Shown here piece after piece: positions 37,540 to 45,448 of a stretch of 64,000 nucleotides of DNA (position 1 is its first letter; every line of letters starts with the position of its first letter). The notes beneath the pieces are model-generated. The model searched no databases, was not told the DNA's origin, and saw nothing but the letters and a program-made list of their open reading frames with translations. The DNA comes from an uncultured Rhodospirillales bacterium (GTDB lineage: Bacteria; Pseudomonadota; Alphaproteobacteria; Rhodospirillales; JABHCV01), in NCBI GenBank assembly GCA_938092065.1, contig CALKND010000004.1, forward strand, positions 1 through 64,000, in the 5' to 3' direction. The position numbers were made by a program, and so were the translations under genes.

Positions 37540-38427
37540 TTATGTCGTCTGCACCTTCCCCACGGCCCTATCATAATCTTCCATCATTGTTTTGCAGACT
37601 ATACCTGGTACGTATTTATGGGTGTCAATTTCACCCACTGGCGTTACTTCCGCGGCGGTGCCGGTCAAAAATACTTCATTTGCGTCAGCCAATTCCTCGG
37701 GCATGATTGCGCGTTCTATGACGTCTATGCCGCGGGCCTTGGCCAGTTCAATGACGGTTTGCCGGGTGATGCCGTTCAGAAAACAGTCTGGTTTTGGTGT
37801 GTGCAGTTTGCCATCGCCCATGAGCAGGAAAATATTGGCGCCGGTCGATTCTGCAACTTGGCCTCGCCAGTCGAGCATCAGGGCATCGTCATAGCCCTCA
37901 GCCTCGACTGCATGTTTTGATAAAGTGCAAATCATATATAAACCTGCGGCCTTGGCGTGAACTGGTTCCGTCTCTGCCGATGGGCGTTTCCAAGGGCCAG
38001 TTTTTAGACGTATGCCTTTCATACGGGCTTCAGGTGTAAAATAAGAGGGCCACTTCCAGGTTGCGACTGACAGATGGATGGTCGTTGCTTGAGCGCTGAT
38101 CGCCATCATTTCGCTGCCGCGCCACGCAAGAGGGCGCAAATATCCATCGACAATATCGTTGGCGTTGCAAGTCTTGATGCATGCCGTGTTAATTTCTTCT
38201 AGTGAATAGGGTATTTTAAAACCCAACAATGCAGCTGAATCGATCAGACGTTGGGAATGTTCTGTCAGTTTAAAAATATTTCCACCATATGCCCGGACAC
38301 CCTCAAATACAGACGAGGCATAGTGAAGTGCGTGGCTAAGGATATGGATTTTGGCATCGCGCCAATTAACCAATTCACCATCTAGCCAAATCAGACCGTC
38401 GCGGTCGTCAAAAGAAGGTGCTGTCAT
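37540..38427 (-). CDS. ilvE: Branched-chain-amino-acid aminotransferase
   Basis: IlvE is a fold-IV PLP enzyme that transfers the amino group of glutamate to the keto acids of valine, leucine and isoleucine. The sequence holds HALHYASSVFEGVRAYGG near the N-terminus, the EVFLTGTAAEVTPVGEID segment and fold-IV PLP-binding features. The track start at 38472 adds 15 residues; MTAPSFDDRDG at 38427 matches the usual alphaproteobacterial N-terminus, so it is preferred. It is divergent from a MarR-type regulator, and a perfect inverted repeat lies between the two starts, suggesting local regulation. Confidence 0.94.
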   Translation of the reverse strand: MTAPSFDDRDGLIWLDGELVNWRDAKIHILSHALHYASSVFEGVRAYGGNIFKLTEHSQRLIDSAALLGFKIPYSLEEINTACIKTCNANDIVDGYLRPLAWRGSEMMAISAQATTIHLSVATWKWPSYFTPEARMKGIRLKTGPWKRPSAETEPVHAKAAGLYMICTLSKHAVEAEGYDDALMLDWRGQVAESTGANIFLLMGDGKLHTPKPDCFLNGITRQTVIELAKARGIDVIERAIMPEELADANEVFLTGTAAEVTPVGEIDTHKYVPGIVCKTMMEDYDRAVGKVQTT

Positions 38428-38490
38428 GAAATTATCTTTCTTAATAGCGCGCAAGACGAAAGTTGGTTGCATTATTTATCAGTACAGTGC

Positions 38491-38517
38491 ATATATGTCA
38501 ATAAGGCTGACATATAT
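38491..38517. promoter_or_regulatory. Perfect inverted repeat, probable MarR operator
   Basis: ATATATGTCA and TGACATATAT are exact 10-base inverted arms around a 7-base spacer (ATAAGGC). The repeat ends 4 bases before the start of the MarR gene and lies 64 bases upstream of the preferred ilvE start. Dimeric MarR proteins bind such palindromes in divergent promoters, so autoregulation and control of ilvE are likely. Confidence 0.7.
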
Positions 38518-38521
38518 ATAG

Positions 38522-39028
38522 ATGGTGTCCATTTTTGTGATAGCAAAAGATAATTCCAATATTGCCTTCTTCTTAGAGACGGAGCTAGAGGGTTTGCGTC
38601 AATCCATTGAGTTGTTATTCCTAGCCTATCGAGACTTCACAGCTGAGCCGGACGAGATACTGTCAAGGTCAGGCTTTGGCCGTGCTCACCACAGGGTGAT
38701 TTATTTTGTCGGGCGAAATCCTGGTATGACTGTCAGTCAGCTTCTCGATATTTTGCAAATAACGAAACAAAGTCTGGCCCGGGTGCTTCGCCAATTGGTT
38801 GATGAAGGTTTTATCGAAAAACGCCTTGACGAAAAGGATGGCCGTCGCCGTTTGCTTCACTTATCGGCTAAGGGTAGCGAGATTGAGATTTTGCTGACCA
38901 CACTTCAGGCTGAGCGTATCCGCACTGCATTTGATCAGGCAGGAAAAGACGCTGAAAGTGTGTTCAAGGATGTTCTGCGGGGCATTATTAATGAGAAAGA
39001 CCGTGGACGAGTTAGCGATAATTGTTAA
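38522..39028 (+). CDS. MarR family transcriptional regulator (PetP-like)
   Basis: The 168-residue protein has the MarR winged-helix fold: a dimerisation helix (ELEGLRQSIELLFLAYRDF), the HTH around TVSQLLDILQITKQSLARVLRQLV and the wing EKDGRRRLLHL. It is followed by a response regulator and a histidine kinase and is divergent from ilvE. In Rhodobacter capsulatus a MarR-type gene (petP) precedes the response regulator petR, and the pair is needed for cytochrome bc1 expression; this pair looks similar in type and order. The start is four bases after the palindrome, so the ribosome binding site would lie inside the operator. Confidence 0.9.
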   Translation: MVSIFVIAKDNSNIAFFLETELEGLRQSIELLFLAYRDFTAEPDEILSRSGFGRAHHRVIYFVGRNPGMTVSQLLDILQITKQSLARVLRQLVDEGFIEKRLDEKDGRRRLLHLSAKGSEIEILLTTLQAERIRTAFDQAGKDAESVFKDVLRGIINEKDRGRVSDNC

Positions 39029-39073
39029 GAGTGATGTAATTGAATCTGGGTTATTCAGGGGAAACCTTTTACT

Positions 39074-39757
39074 ATGGATAGTGACCTGCCTCATATTTTA
39101 GTTATTGACGATGATAATCGTTTACGTGAACTTTTGCGGCAGTTTCTCAGTAAAAATGGCTTTTGGGTATCTGTTGCATGCGATGCTGCCGATGCACGCG
39201 AGCGATTAAAGGGGTTAACATTTGATCTTCTGGTTCTCGACCGGATGATGCCAGGAGAAAGCGGTTTGGAATTTGCTGCCAATATTCGCAAATCAAGTAT
39301 GGTACCCATTCTGATGTTGACTGCCATGATTGAGTCAAAGGATCGTATTGATGGATTTGAAGGCGGTGTTGATGATTATCTTACCAAGCCTTTTGAGCCT
39401 CGGGAACTTTTACTACGTATCAACAGTATTTTGCGCCGCATACCAACCAAGCCCCCTGTGCCAGACGAAATTCAGCTTGGCGATGTAGTTTATTACTCTA
39501 AACGTGAGGAAATCATGCGAAAAGGCGTCCACATCCGTCTGACAGATGTTGAGGCGGCTCTGCTAAAGGCGCTAGTGACAAGCCTTGGAGTTGTATTGAG
39601 CCGGGAAATTTTGACAAAGGTCACTGGAGCTAGTGGGGGTGTCAGGGCCATTGATGTTCAGGTTACCAGATTACGCCGCAAGATAGAGCCAGATCCAAAA
39701 CTACCAATTTACCTGCAAACAGTGCGTGGTAAAGGTTATGTTTTACATCCCGATTAA
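39074..39757 (+). CDS. OmpR-family response regulator (PetR-like)
   Basis: The 227-residue protein has a receiver domain (about 1-125) with the acidic pocket IDDDNRL, phosphoacceptor Asp56 in LLVLDRMMPG, a conserved Thr in LMLTAM and Lys in LTKPFEP. A C-terminal OmpR/PhoB winged helix follows (TDVEAALLKAL, VTRLRRKIEPDP, VRGKGYVL). It is ten bases upstream of a histidine kinase gene, its likely partner. With the MarR gene before it, it resembles the petP-petR arrangement of Rhodobacter. Targets are unknown, though petABC is 20 kb away in this window. Confidence 0.92.
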   Translation: MDSDLPHILVIDDDNRLRELLRQFLSKNGFWVSVACDAADARERLKGLTFDLLVLDRMMPGESGLEFAANIRKSSMVPILMLTAMIESKDRIDGFEGGVDDYLTKPFEPRELLLRINSILRRIPTKPPVPDEIQLGDVVYYSKREEIMRKGVHIRLTDVEAALLKALVTSLGVVLSREILTKVTGASGGVRAIDVQVTRLRRKIEPDPKLPIYLQTVRGKGYVLHPD

Positions 39758-39766
39758 TAGGCACTC

Positions 39767-41083
39767 ATGTTAAAATTCCTTACAAAAAGTTTTTTACCAA
39801 AAAGCCTGCTGGGTCGTTCCTTGATGATCGTTGTCATGCCGCTGGTTTTGCTACAGGTTATTGCGGGATATATTTTTTATGAGAGCCACTGGCGAAAAGT
39901 ATCACTTACTTTGTCACGTGGGGTTGCTGGTGATATCGCCAGCGTTATCGAATTGATGCGGCGTGAAAATGGGAAAAATAATTTTAATTTGATTTTTCAG
40001 GTGCCCGCCAACCACATGGGCTTGTCAATGTCTTATAGCGAGGGGAAAATACTCTCTGATATGCAACCTACGGCATCAGGAAAAATGGAAGAAACTTTGG
40101 CAAAAGCGTTGCGAGAAGCAACTGCGCGTTCTTTTACAATTAATTCTGAGAAAATAGACCGACACGTGGTTATTGACGTGCAGTTGTCAGATGGTGTGCT
40201 ACATGTAGTTACAGCCCGTAAGAGGTTGTTCAGTACGACAACGTATATTTTTTTACTTTGGATGGTAGGCTCCTCACTTGCTTTGTTCGCCGTGGCCACT
40301 ATTTTTATGCGGAATCAGGTCAAGCCGATCCGTCGTCTAGCTGAGGCTGCTGATGAATTTGGCAAAGGCCGCGATGCAAGCAAATTCAAACCGGAAGGAG
40401 CCACTGAGGTGCGCCAAGCAGCCATCGCTTTTATCGCTATGAGGGAGCGCATTCAGCGCCATATTACCCAGCGCACAGAAATGCTTGCTGGTGTTTCTCA
40501 CGATTTACGGACGCCGTTGACCCGTATGAAGTTACAATTGGAATTGGCTCCTGAAACTTCTGGGCTCACCAATTTAAGGGATGATCTCTCCGAAATGGAG
40601 ACCATGCTGTCCGGTTATCTTGATTTTGCTAAGGGAGAAGGAGGTGAAAAACAGGTCTTAACCAATCTGAGCAATATGCTGAACATTGTCGTATCCCAAG
40701 CAAGGCGAAAGGGTGGTGTTATTGATCTCCATGTAGAAGGTGAGATTAATGTGCACGTTCGACCTAAGGTTTTTAAGCGCTCCTTGATAAATTTGATTGA
40801 CAATGCTGTGCGTTACGCAGAGCACGTTTCTCTAAGGGTGGGGAAGCGTGAATCTTTTGTAGACATTATTATAGATGACGATGGACCCGGTATTCCTGAA
40901 GAAAGCCGCGAAGATGTATTTAAACCCTTTTTTAGAATTGAGGAGTCCAGGAATTTGGAAACAGGGGGTGTGGGGCTTGGTTTGTCTATCGCCCGTGATG
41001 TTGTGCGTGGTCATGGAGGTGAAATTATACTTGATACAAGTCCCGTTGGTGGTCTGCGTGCCCGAATCAGGTTGCCGTATTAG
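39767..41083 (+). CDS. Sensor histidine kinase, EnvZ-like
   Basis: The 438-residue protein has two membrane helices (about 18-36 and 165-187) flanking a periplasmic region of about 125 residues. A HAMP domain follows (about 185-240), then the phosphoacceptor His in GVSHDLRTPLTRMK near residue 245 and a HATPase domain with the N box NLIDNAVRYA, G1 DDDGPGIPEE, F box FKPFFRIEES and G2 GVGLGLSIA. It is co-transcribed with the response regulator nine bases upstream. Its stop codon abuts the stop codon of the convergent csaA. The signal is unknown. Confidence 0.92.
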   Translation: MLKFLTKSFLPKSLLGRSLMIVVMPLVLLQVIAGYIFYESHWRKVSLTLSRGVAGDIASVIELMRRENGKNNFNLIFQVPANHMGLSMSYSEGKILSDMQPTASGKMEETLAKALREATARSFTINSEKIDRHVVIDVQLSDGVLHVVTARKRLFSTTTYIFLLWMVGSSLALFAVATIFMRNQVKPIRRLAEAADEFGKGRDASKFKPEGATEVRQAAIAFIAMRERIQRHITQRTEMLAGVSHDLRTPLTRMKLQLELAPETSGLTNLRDDLSEMETMLSGYLDFAKGEGGEKQVLTNLSNMLNIVVSQARRKGGVIDLHVEGEINVHVRPKVFKRSLINLIDNAVRYAEHVSLRVGKRESFVDIIIDDDGPGIPEESREDVFKPFFRIEESRNLETGGVGLGLSIARDVVRGHGGEIILDTSPVGGLRARIRLPY

Positions 41084-41428
41084 TTAATAAAGCTTGCCAC
41101 CATTTGGGACTTTCTTTTTGGGGCCAATCATCACGACATCACCTTCCTCGTCGGGAAATCCTAGCAGCAGTACTTCTGACATAAACTTACCGATCTGACG
41201 TGGTGGGAAATTAACCACGCAGCCAACTTGCATGCCAATTAGTAATTCGAGAGTATAGTGTTTGGTAACTTGAGCGGATGTTTTTTTCTCGCCGATTTCA
41301 GGACCTAGATCAATCCAAATTTTGAAAGCTGGCTTTCTAGCCTCTGGATATGTTTCTGCACGTACAATTGTGCCGACGCGAAAATCAATGCGGGAAAAGT
41401 CTTCGTAAGTGACCTTAGGGCTTTCCAT
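41084..41428 (-). CDS. csaA: tRNA-binding protein, CsaA-like
   Basis: The 114-residue protein is a single tRNA-binding OB fold, as in CsaA and the C-terminal domain of MetRS/Arc1p. It has the FSRIDFRVGTIVRAETYPEARKPAFKI opening, the GEKKTSAQVTKHY segment and the GKFMSEVLLLGF motif. CsaA binds tRNA and has chaperone-like activity in Bacillus; the role in Alphaproteobacteria is less clear. It converges with the histidine kinase gene, the two stop codons being adjacent. A 226-base AT-rich gap without a gene separates it from proC. Confidence 0.93.
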   Translation of the reverse strand: MESPKVTYEDFSRIDFRVGTIVRAETYPEARKPAFKIWIDLGPEIGEKKTSAQVTKHYTLELLIGMQVGCVVNFPPRQIGKFMSEVLLLGFPDEEGDVVMIGPKKKVPNGGKLY

Positions 41429-41654
41429 AGTTCACATTTGAGACAGTATGTCTTTGCTAGTCAAAAGAAATTGCCTCCCTCTTTTTGCAAGAGTGATGTA
41501 ATTTTGTTATTGCTGCCAACAGAGAAAACTCTATTTTAATTACTTAAAAGTAACCTCCTGAGCAAAATTTTTATGTCACATATTATGATTGGTAATTTAG
41601 ATAAAATAAATTAATTTAAATGCCTACTTAGCTTTTTTAAATAATAATGAAAAA

Positions 41655-42470
41655 CTATTCAGCCAAATCACGAGATTTATTAGTCGCAGCAGCAATAGCC
41701 TCATCTAAAAGTGGCTGCCAACCATTGTCTGCCATCAGCACCTCAAGAGCCTTGGCAGTGGTGCCACCAGTGCTGGTGACATTTTGACGCAGGGTGGCAG
41801 GATCTTCATTGGAGCGATGCAGAAGTTCACCTGAACCGGCAACAGTTACCCTTGCCAGCCGTTTGGCTATGTGTTCGGGTAATCCTGCTTTGATAGCCGC
41901 TTTGCCAAGGCACTCTGCTAGTAAAAATACATAAGCAGGGCCGCCGCCCGATAAGGCAGTGACAATATCGATATGACTTTCATCGTCGACCCAAGCCACT
42001 TCGCCAATGCTGCTGAGTAAATCCTCACACAAAGCGATTTGTTCGGTGCTGACTTGGTCGTTGGCGCAGTTAACGGTTATGCCCCGCCTGACGGCTGCCG
42101 GCGTATTCGGCATGGCGCGCACAATAGAAGCATTCTTTCCCAAGATATTTTCAAAATAAGAAATGGGCTTGCCAGCCGCAATAGACAGGTAAACGACATC
42201 TGTATCAACAAAGCGGGCATAGGCTGGTGCAACAGCGTCCATGATTTGCGGTTTGACAGCAAAAACAATGACATTGGGTTTTGTACTGATGTCAATATTT
42301 TTTGAGGAAGTGGTTGTGGCAACGCTGTATTGAGTGCGCAGGGCAGCGGCAGTATCGTCATTAGGTTCGATGACTGTGACGTTTTCAGGAGGGATGCCTT
42401 GTTCAAGCCAACCGGCTAACATTGCCCCACCCATCTTGCCACAACCGGCCAAAAGTAATTTTACAGCCAT
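41655..42470 (-). CDS. proC: Pyrroline-5-carboxylate reductase
   Basis: ProC completes proline synthesis by reducing pyrroline-5-carboxylate with NAD(P)H. The 271-residue protein has the N-terminal Rossmann motif LLAGCGKMGGAML and the P5CR signature region in the C-terminal helical domain (SGGGPAYVFLLAE, VTSTGGTTAKALEVL). It begins five bases after the stop of the ybjN-like gene, so the two share an operon. The other proline genes, proB and proA, are at 18.7-21.1 kb. Confidence 0.96.
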   Translation of the reverse strand: MAVKLLLAGCGKMGGAMLAGWLEQGIPPENVTVIEPNDDTAAALRTQYSVATTTSSKNIDISTKPNVIVFAVKPQIMDAVAPAYARFVDTDVVYLSIAAGKPISYFENILGKNASIVRAMPNTPAAVRRGITVNCANDQVSTEQIALCEDLLSSIGEVAWVDDESHIDIVTALSGGGPAYVFLLAECLGKAAIKAGLPEHIAKRLARVTVAGSGELLHRSNEDPATLRQNVTSTGGTTAKALEVLMADNGWQPLLDEAIAAATNKSRDLAE

Positions 42471-42475
42471 GATCT

Positions 42476-43030
42476 TTAAGCTTCACCCACAGTGTCAACC
42501 AATGCCACAGCAATTGATTCTGTGGCGCTTTTGCCTCCCCAGATTGTGTGTTGGAAAGCGGGATAGAAACGTTCGCACTCATTAATTGCTGTGTCGACCA
42601 TATCCTCCATTTGGCCAAGACTTGGTCCACCAGTTCCTCGCAGGGGTAGAGCATGACGATACATTGGCAGACCTTCTTCGTCCCAAATGCCGAAATGACC
42701 AAGCCAAAGTTTTTCATTAATTAAGATTAGGAGTTCATGAATGTTATCACGGCTTTCATTAGGCACCCGCAAATCAAAGGCGCAAGTAAAGTGGACGGCA
42801 TCAGCAGTGTCATTCCAAGCGAAGTACATTGAGTATTCGCACCACTTTCCTGGAACTTGAACAGCTATTTCCTGATCGTTGCGGCGGTCAGAAATCCAGT
42901 CGTTGTCATCAACGATTTGCTCGATCACATCCAGTGGATGTTGGATGTTTTTATTGGTCGCAAGGGTGATAGTGGCCAAAAATATGTCTCTCCATGCTAT
43001 GACAGGTAAATAAAATAGCAGTTTGTACAC
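42476..43030 (-). CDS. YbjN domain-containing protein
   Basis: The protein carries a YbjN domain, a fold related to type III secretion chaperones. Recognisable parts are NIQHPLDVIEQIVDDNDW near the start and the HFGIWDEEGLPMYRHALPLRG stretch. It has 184 residues as tracked; a shorter start within the first 25 residues is possible because the hydrophobic N-terminus (LLFYLPVIAW) is not typical of the family. It lies directly upstream of proC and about 180 bases downstream of ubiK, the common alphaproteobacterial order. Molecular function is unknown; E. coli YbjN affects motility and stress responses. Confidence 0.85.
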   Translation of the reverse strand: MYKLLFYLPVIAWRDIFLATITLATNKNIQHPLDVIEQIVDDNDWISDRRNDQEIAVQVPGKWCEYSMYFAWNDTADAVHFTCAFDLRVPNESRDNIHELLILINEKLWLGHFGIWDEEGLPMYRHALPLRGTGGPSLGQMEDMVDTAINECERFYPAFQHTIWGGKSATESIAVALVDTVGEA

Positions 43031-43181
43031 ATATACCCACCAGATAAAGCGTAAACTACATCATATGGTAGATTATATCGCAAGCGTTACTATTTGTAGC
43101 CATAGCAATAGGTGAGACCGGGCGCAAGAAAAAGAAATGATGTTAAAGGATTTTATTGTGGATAAGGTAAGCTCACCTCAC

Positions 43182-43210
43182 CTCAGCTCCCCTTTGAGGG
43201 GGCCGCTGAG
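43182..43210. terminator. Strong GC-rich hairpin downstream of ubiK
   Basis: CTCAGC and GCTGAG form an outer 6-base-pair stem, with a CCCC/GGGG inner stem inside. It lies 2 bases beyond the ubiK stop, between ubiK and ybjN. No T-run follows on the minus strand, so it may be an attenuating or mRNA-protecting hairpin rather than a simple intrinsic terminator. A GCTCACCTCACCTCAG direct repeat of CTCAC flanks it. Nothing else is seen in the ubiK-ybjN gap. Confidence 0.45.
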
Positions 43211-43212
43211 AG

Positions 43213-43521
43213 TTACGATAGTGTTTTCTTAGCCTTGGCCTTTTTTTTGTCTTTGGTTTTAGCAGTGACTTTTGTCGAAGTTAACTTGATCTCAAGGCTC
43301 TTGACGCGGGCTTCTAGTTTTTCCTGTTCGGCGCGGGCCTTAACTGCGACCGCTTTGATAACGTCAAATTCTTCACGTTTAACGAGATCAGCGTCTTTGA
43401 GCAGGCGCTGCAGTTGTTGGTGGACAAAGGTTTCGATTTCCGACTTTACGCCGCTTAATGTTGAAGCCGCACCATTGGCAACTTTTGCTAGGTCGTCGAG
43501 TATACGATTTGATGTTTGCAT
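43213..43521 (-). CDS. ubiK: Accessory factor UbiK family protein (BMFP)
   Basis: UbiK/YqiC is a small coiled-coil protein that assists aerobic ubiquinone biosynthesis by bridging Ubi proteins and membrane lipid. The 102-residue protein has the family layout: an amphipathic N-terminus with ILDDLAKVANGAASTLSGV, a helical VKREEFDVIKAVAVKARAEQEKLEARVKSLE coiled coil and a Lys-rich tail. It is divergent from hldD and is the first gene of the ubiK-ybjN-proC series. Confidence 0.9.
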   Translation of the reverse strand: MQTSNRILDDLAKVANGAASTLSGVKSEIETFVHQQLQRLLKDADLVKREEFDVIKAVAVKARAEQEKLEARVKSLEIKLTSTKVTAKTKDKKKAKAKKTLS

Positions 43522-43652
43522 AAAAACACTCCTAAACTTTAATAAAATACATCATGATCTTTTTTCAAGCAGGGTGCAACTGAGGACGCTACTTGCCCCG
43601 CTCGGCAACCGGCTTTATAAACAAGTTCACACTACATTAGAAGGAAATGTCC

Positions 43653-44648
43653 ATGTACGTGATAACAGGGGGGGCTGGGTTTATTGGCTCAAATATCGCG
43701 GCCGCTATCGAAGCGCGTGGCCTTGGCAAGATTGTTGTTTGTGACCGCCTGGGCAATGAGGAAAAGTGGCGAAATATTGACAAGCTTGAACTGTTCAATT
43801 TTATCCAACCTGAAGAATTATTTGAATATTTAGGTGGCAATGAATTTGGCATCAAGGGTGTCATTCACATGGGAGCGATCTCCTCAACTACGGAAACTGA
43901 TGCTGATTTGATCTTCAGCAATAATTTTAGATTGTCTCTTAATCTTTGGAAGTGGTCCGCGTCTCATTTTGTTCCTTTTATTTATGCTTCTTCGGCGGCT
44001 ACCTATGGTGATGGTTCTCAGGGCTTCATTGATGATCAGGCCCGTAGTGCACTTGGCAAACTTAGGCCGCTTAACCCATATGGTTGGAGCAAGCACTTGT
44101 TCGATCGGCGAGTTATGCGAATGATCGAGGATGAAGAAATACCACCACCGCAATGGGCAGGGCTCAAGTTTTTTAATGTTTATGGCCCTAATGAGTATCA
44201 CAAAGGCTTAATGCAAAGCGTCGTCTCTAAGGTGTTCAATGATGCCAAGGCAGGTAAAACTGCAACACTATTTAAGTCCCATCACTCGGATTACGATGAT
44301 GGTGGCCAACTGCGTGATTTTATCTGGGTCGATGATTGCATCAACGTGGTTATGTGGTTGCTTGAAAATCCTCAGATTAGTGGCTTGTTTAATTGCGGCA
44401 CGGGCAAAGCTCGTTCTTTCCTCGACTTGGTCAATGCAGTTTATTCGGCCATGGGCAAAAAGGCTGATATCAACTTCGTTCCGACACCGGAAGAGATTCG
44501 CGATAAATATCAGTATTTTACTCAAGCCAACATGAATAAGCTCTCTGCTGCGGGTTTTGATCAACCCTTTACGTCGCTTGAAGATGGTGTTGGGGCCTAT
44601 GTACGTGACTATCTTTTAAAAAATGACAAGTACCGGTCTGCCTTATGA
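43653..44648 (+). CDS. hldD: ADP-L-glycero-D-manno-heptose 6-epimerase
   Basis: HldD epimerises ADP-D,D-heptose to ADP-L,D-heptose for the LPS inner core. The protein has the SDR epimerase motif TGGAGFIGSN, the YASSAATYG segment, catalytic YxxxK in NPYGWSK and the HldD-typical FFNVYGPNEYHKG-like stretch. The track starts at 43647, but ATG 43653 is seven bases after AAGGA and gives MYVITGG, so it is preferred. It overlaps lgt by 4 bases. Its presence indicates a heptose-containing LPS core. Confidence 0.94.
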   Translation: MYVITGGAGFIGSNIAAAIEARGLGKIVVCDRLGNEEKWRNIDKLELFNFIQPEELFEYLGGNEFGIKGVIHMGAISSTTETDADLIFSNNFRLSLNLWKWSASHFVPFIYASSAATYGDGSQGFIDDQARSALGKLRPLNPYGWSKHLFDRRVMRMIEDEEIPPPQWAGLKFFNVYGPNEYHKGLMQSVVSKVFNDAKAGKTATLFKSHHSDYDDGGQLRDFIWVDDCINVVMWLLENPQISGLFNCGTGKARSFLDLVNAVYSAMGKKADINFVPTPEEIRDKYQYFTQANMNKLSAAGFDQPFTSLEDGVGAYVRDYLLKNDKYRSAL

Positions 44649-45442
44649 GCCTGTTTGCCATTCCTTACCCAGCCATTGATCCTATTGTCTTTCAGGCAGG
44701 TCCCTTAGCTATTCGCTGGTACTCTTTAGCCTATATTTGTGGGTTACTTTTTGCTTGGCGTTATATGCTACACCTTGCAGCACGCTCACCTGATGTGGCC
44801 AGTCATGAAGATGTGGATGACTTTCTCATATGGGCAACACTTGGCATAGTTCTGGGTGGACGAATCGGCTATACGCTATTTTATAACTTCGAATATTATG
44901 CTGCCAACCCGTTAGTCATTTTGCAAATATGGAAGGGCGGAATGTCCTTTCACGGGGGTGTCCTTGGTGTCATCTTTGCTGGCCTTGTTTTTGTAAAGCG
45001 TCGGGGTATTTCGCCCCTCAGGTTTGCCGATATAGTCGCCTGTGCGACACCTGTAGGACTGATGCTTGGAAGGTTGGCCAATTTTGTTAATGGCGAACTG
45101 TTTGGTCGTGTAAGTGATGTGCCATGGGCTATGGTGTTCCCTCGTGGTGGCTCTGAGCCCCGTCACCCGAGCCAGCTTTATGAGGCTGTCTTGGAAGGGC
45201 TTGTATTATTTATCGTTTTGGCAGTTCTCTCGAAGAACAAGACTATTTGCAAACGCCCCGGTGTTCTTTTGGGAGTTTTTTTACTGGGATACGCATTGGC
45301 CAGAACAACTGTTGAATTATTCCGTCAGCCCGATGCCCATCTAGGAGCTCTTGCTGCGGGTTTGACTATGGGTCAATGGCTGTCCCTGCCAATGGCTGTT
45401 AGTGGGATTTATCTGATTATAAGCAATAACAAGAAAGTTTGA
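44645..45442 (+). CDS. lgt: Prolipoprotein diacylglyceryl transferase
   Basis: Lgt attaches diacylglycerol to the lipobox cysteine of prolipoproteins in the inner membrane. The 265-residue polytopic protein contains the Lgt signature GRLANFVNGELFGR and the conserved WKGGMSFHGGVLG and RHPSQLYEA segments. It overlaps hldD by 4 bases and is followed by the midA-like gene after 6 bases. A gene for a probable lipoprotein lies a few genes downstream. Confidence 0.97.
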   Translation: MSLFAIPYPAIDPIVFQAGPLAIRWYSLAYICGLLFAWRYMLHLAARSPDVASHEDVDDFLIWATLGIVLGGRIGYTLFYNFEYYAANPLVILQIWKGGMSFHGGVLGVIFAGLVFVKRRGISPLRFADIVACATPVGLMLGRLANFVNGELFGRVSDVPWAMVFPRGGSEPRHPSQLYEAVLEGLVLFIVLAVLSKNKTICKRPGVLLGVFLLGYALARTTVELFRQPDAHLGALAAGLTMGQWLSLPMAVSGIYLIISNNKKV

Positions 45443-45448
45443 TGAGTT

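Noticed and set aside
43137-43232. 31-codon + strand frame across the hairpin after ubiK
   Set aside because: It runs through the hairpin and into antisense ubiK sequence, so it is probably not coding.
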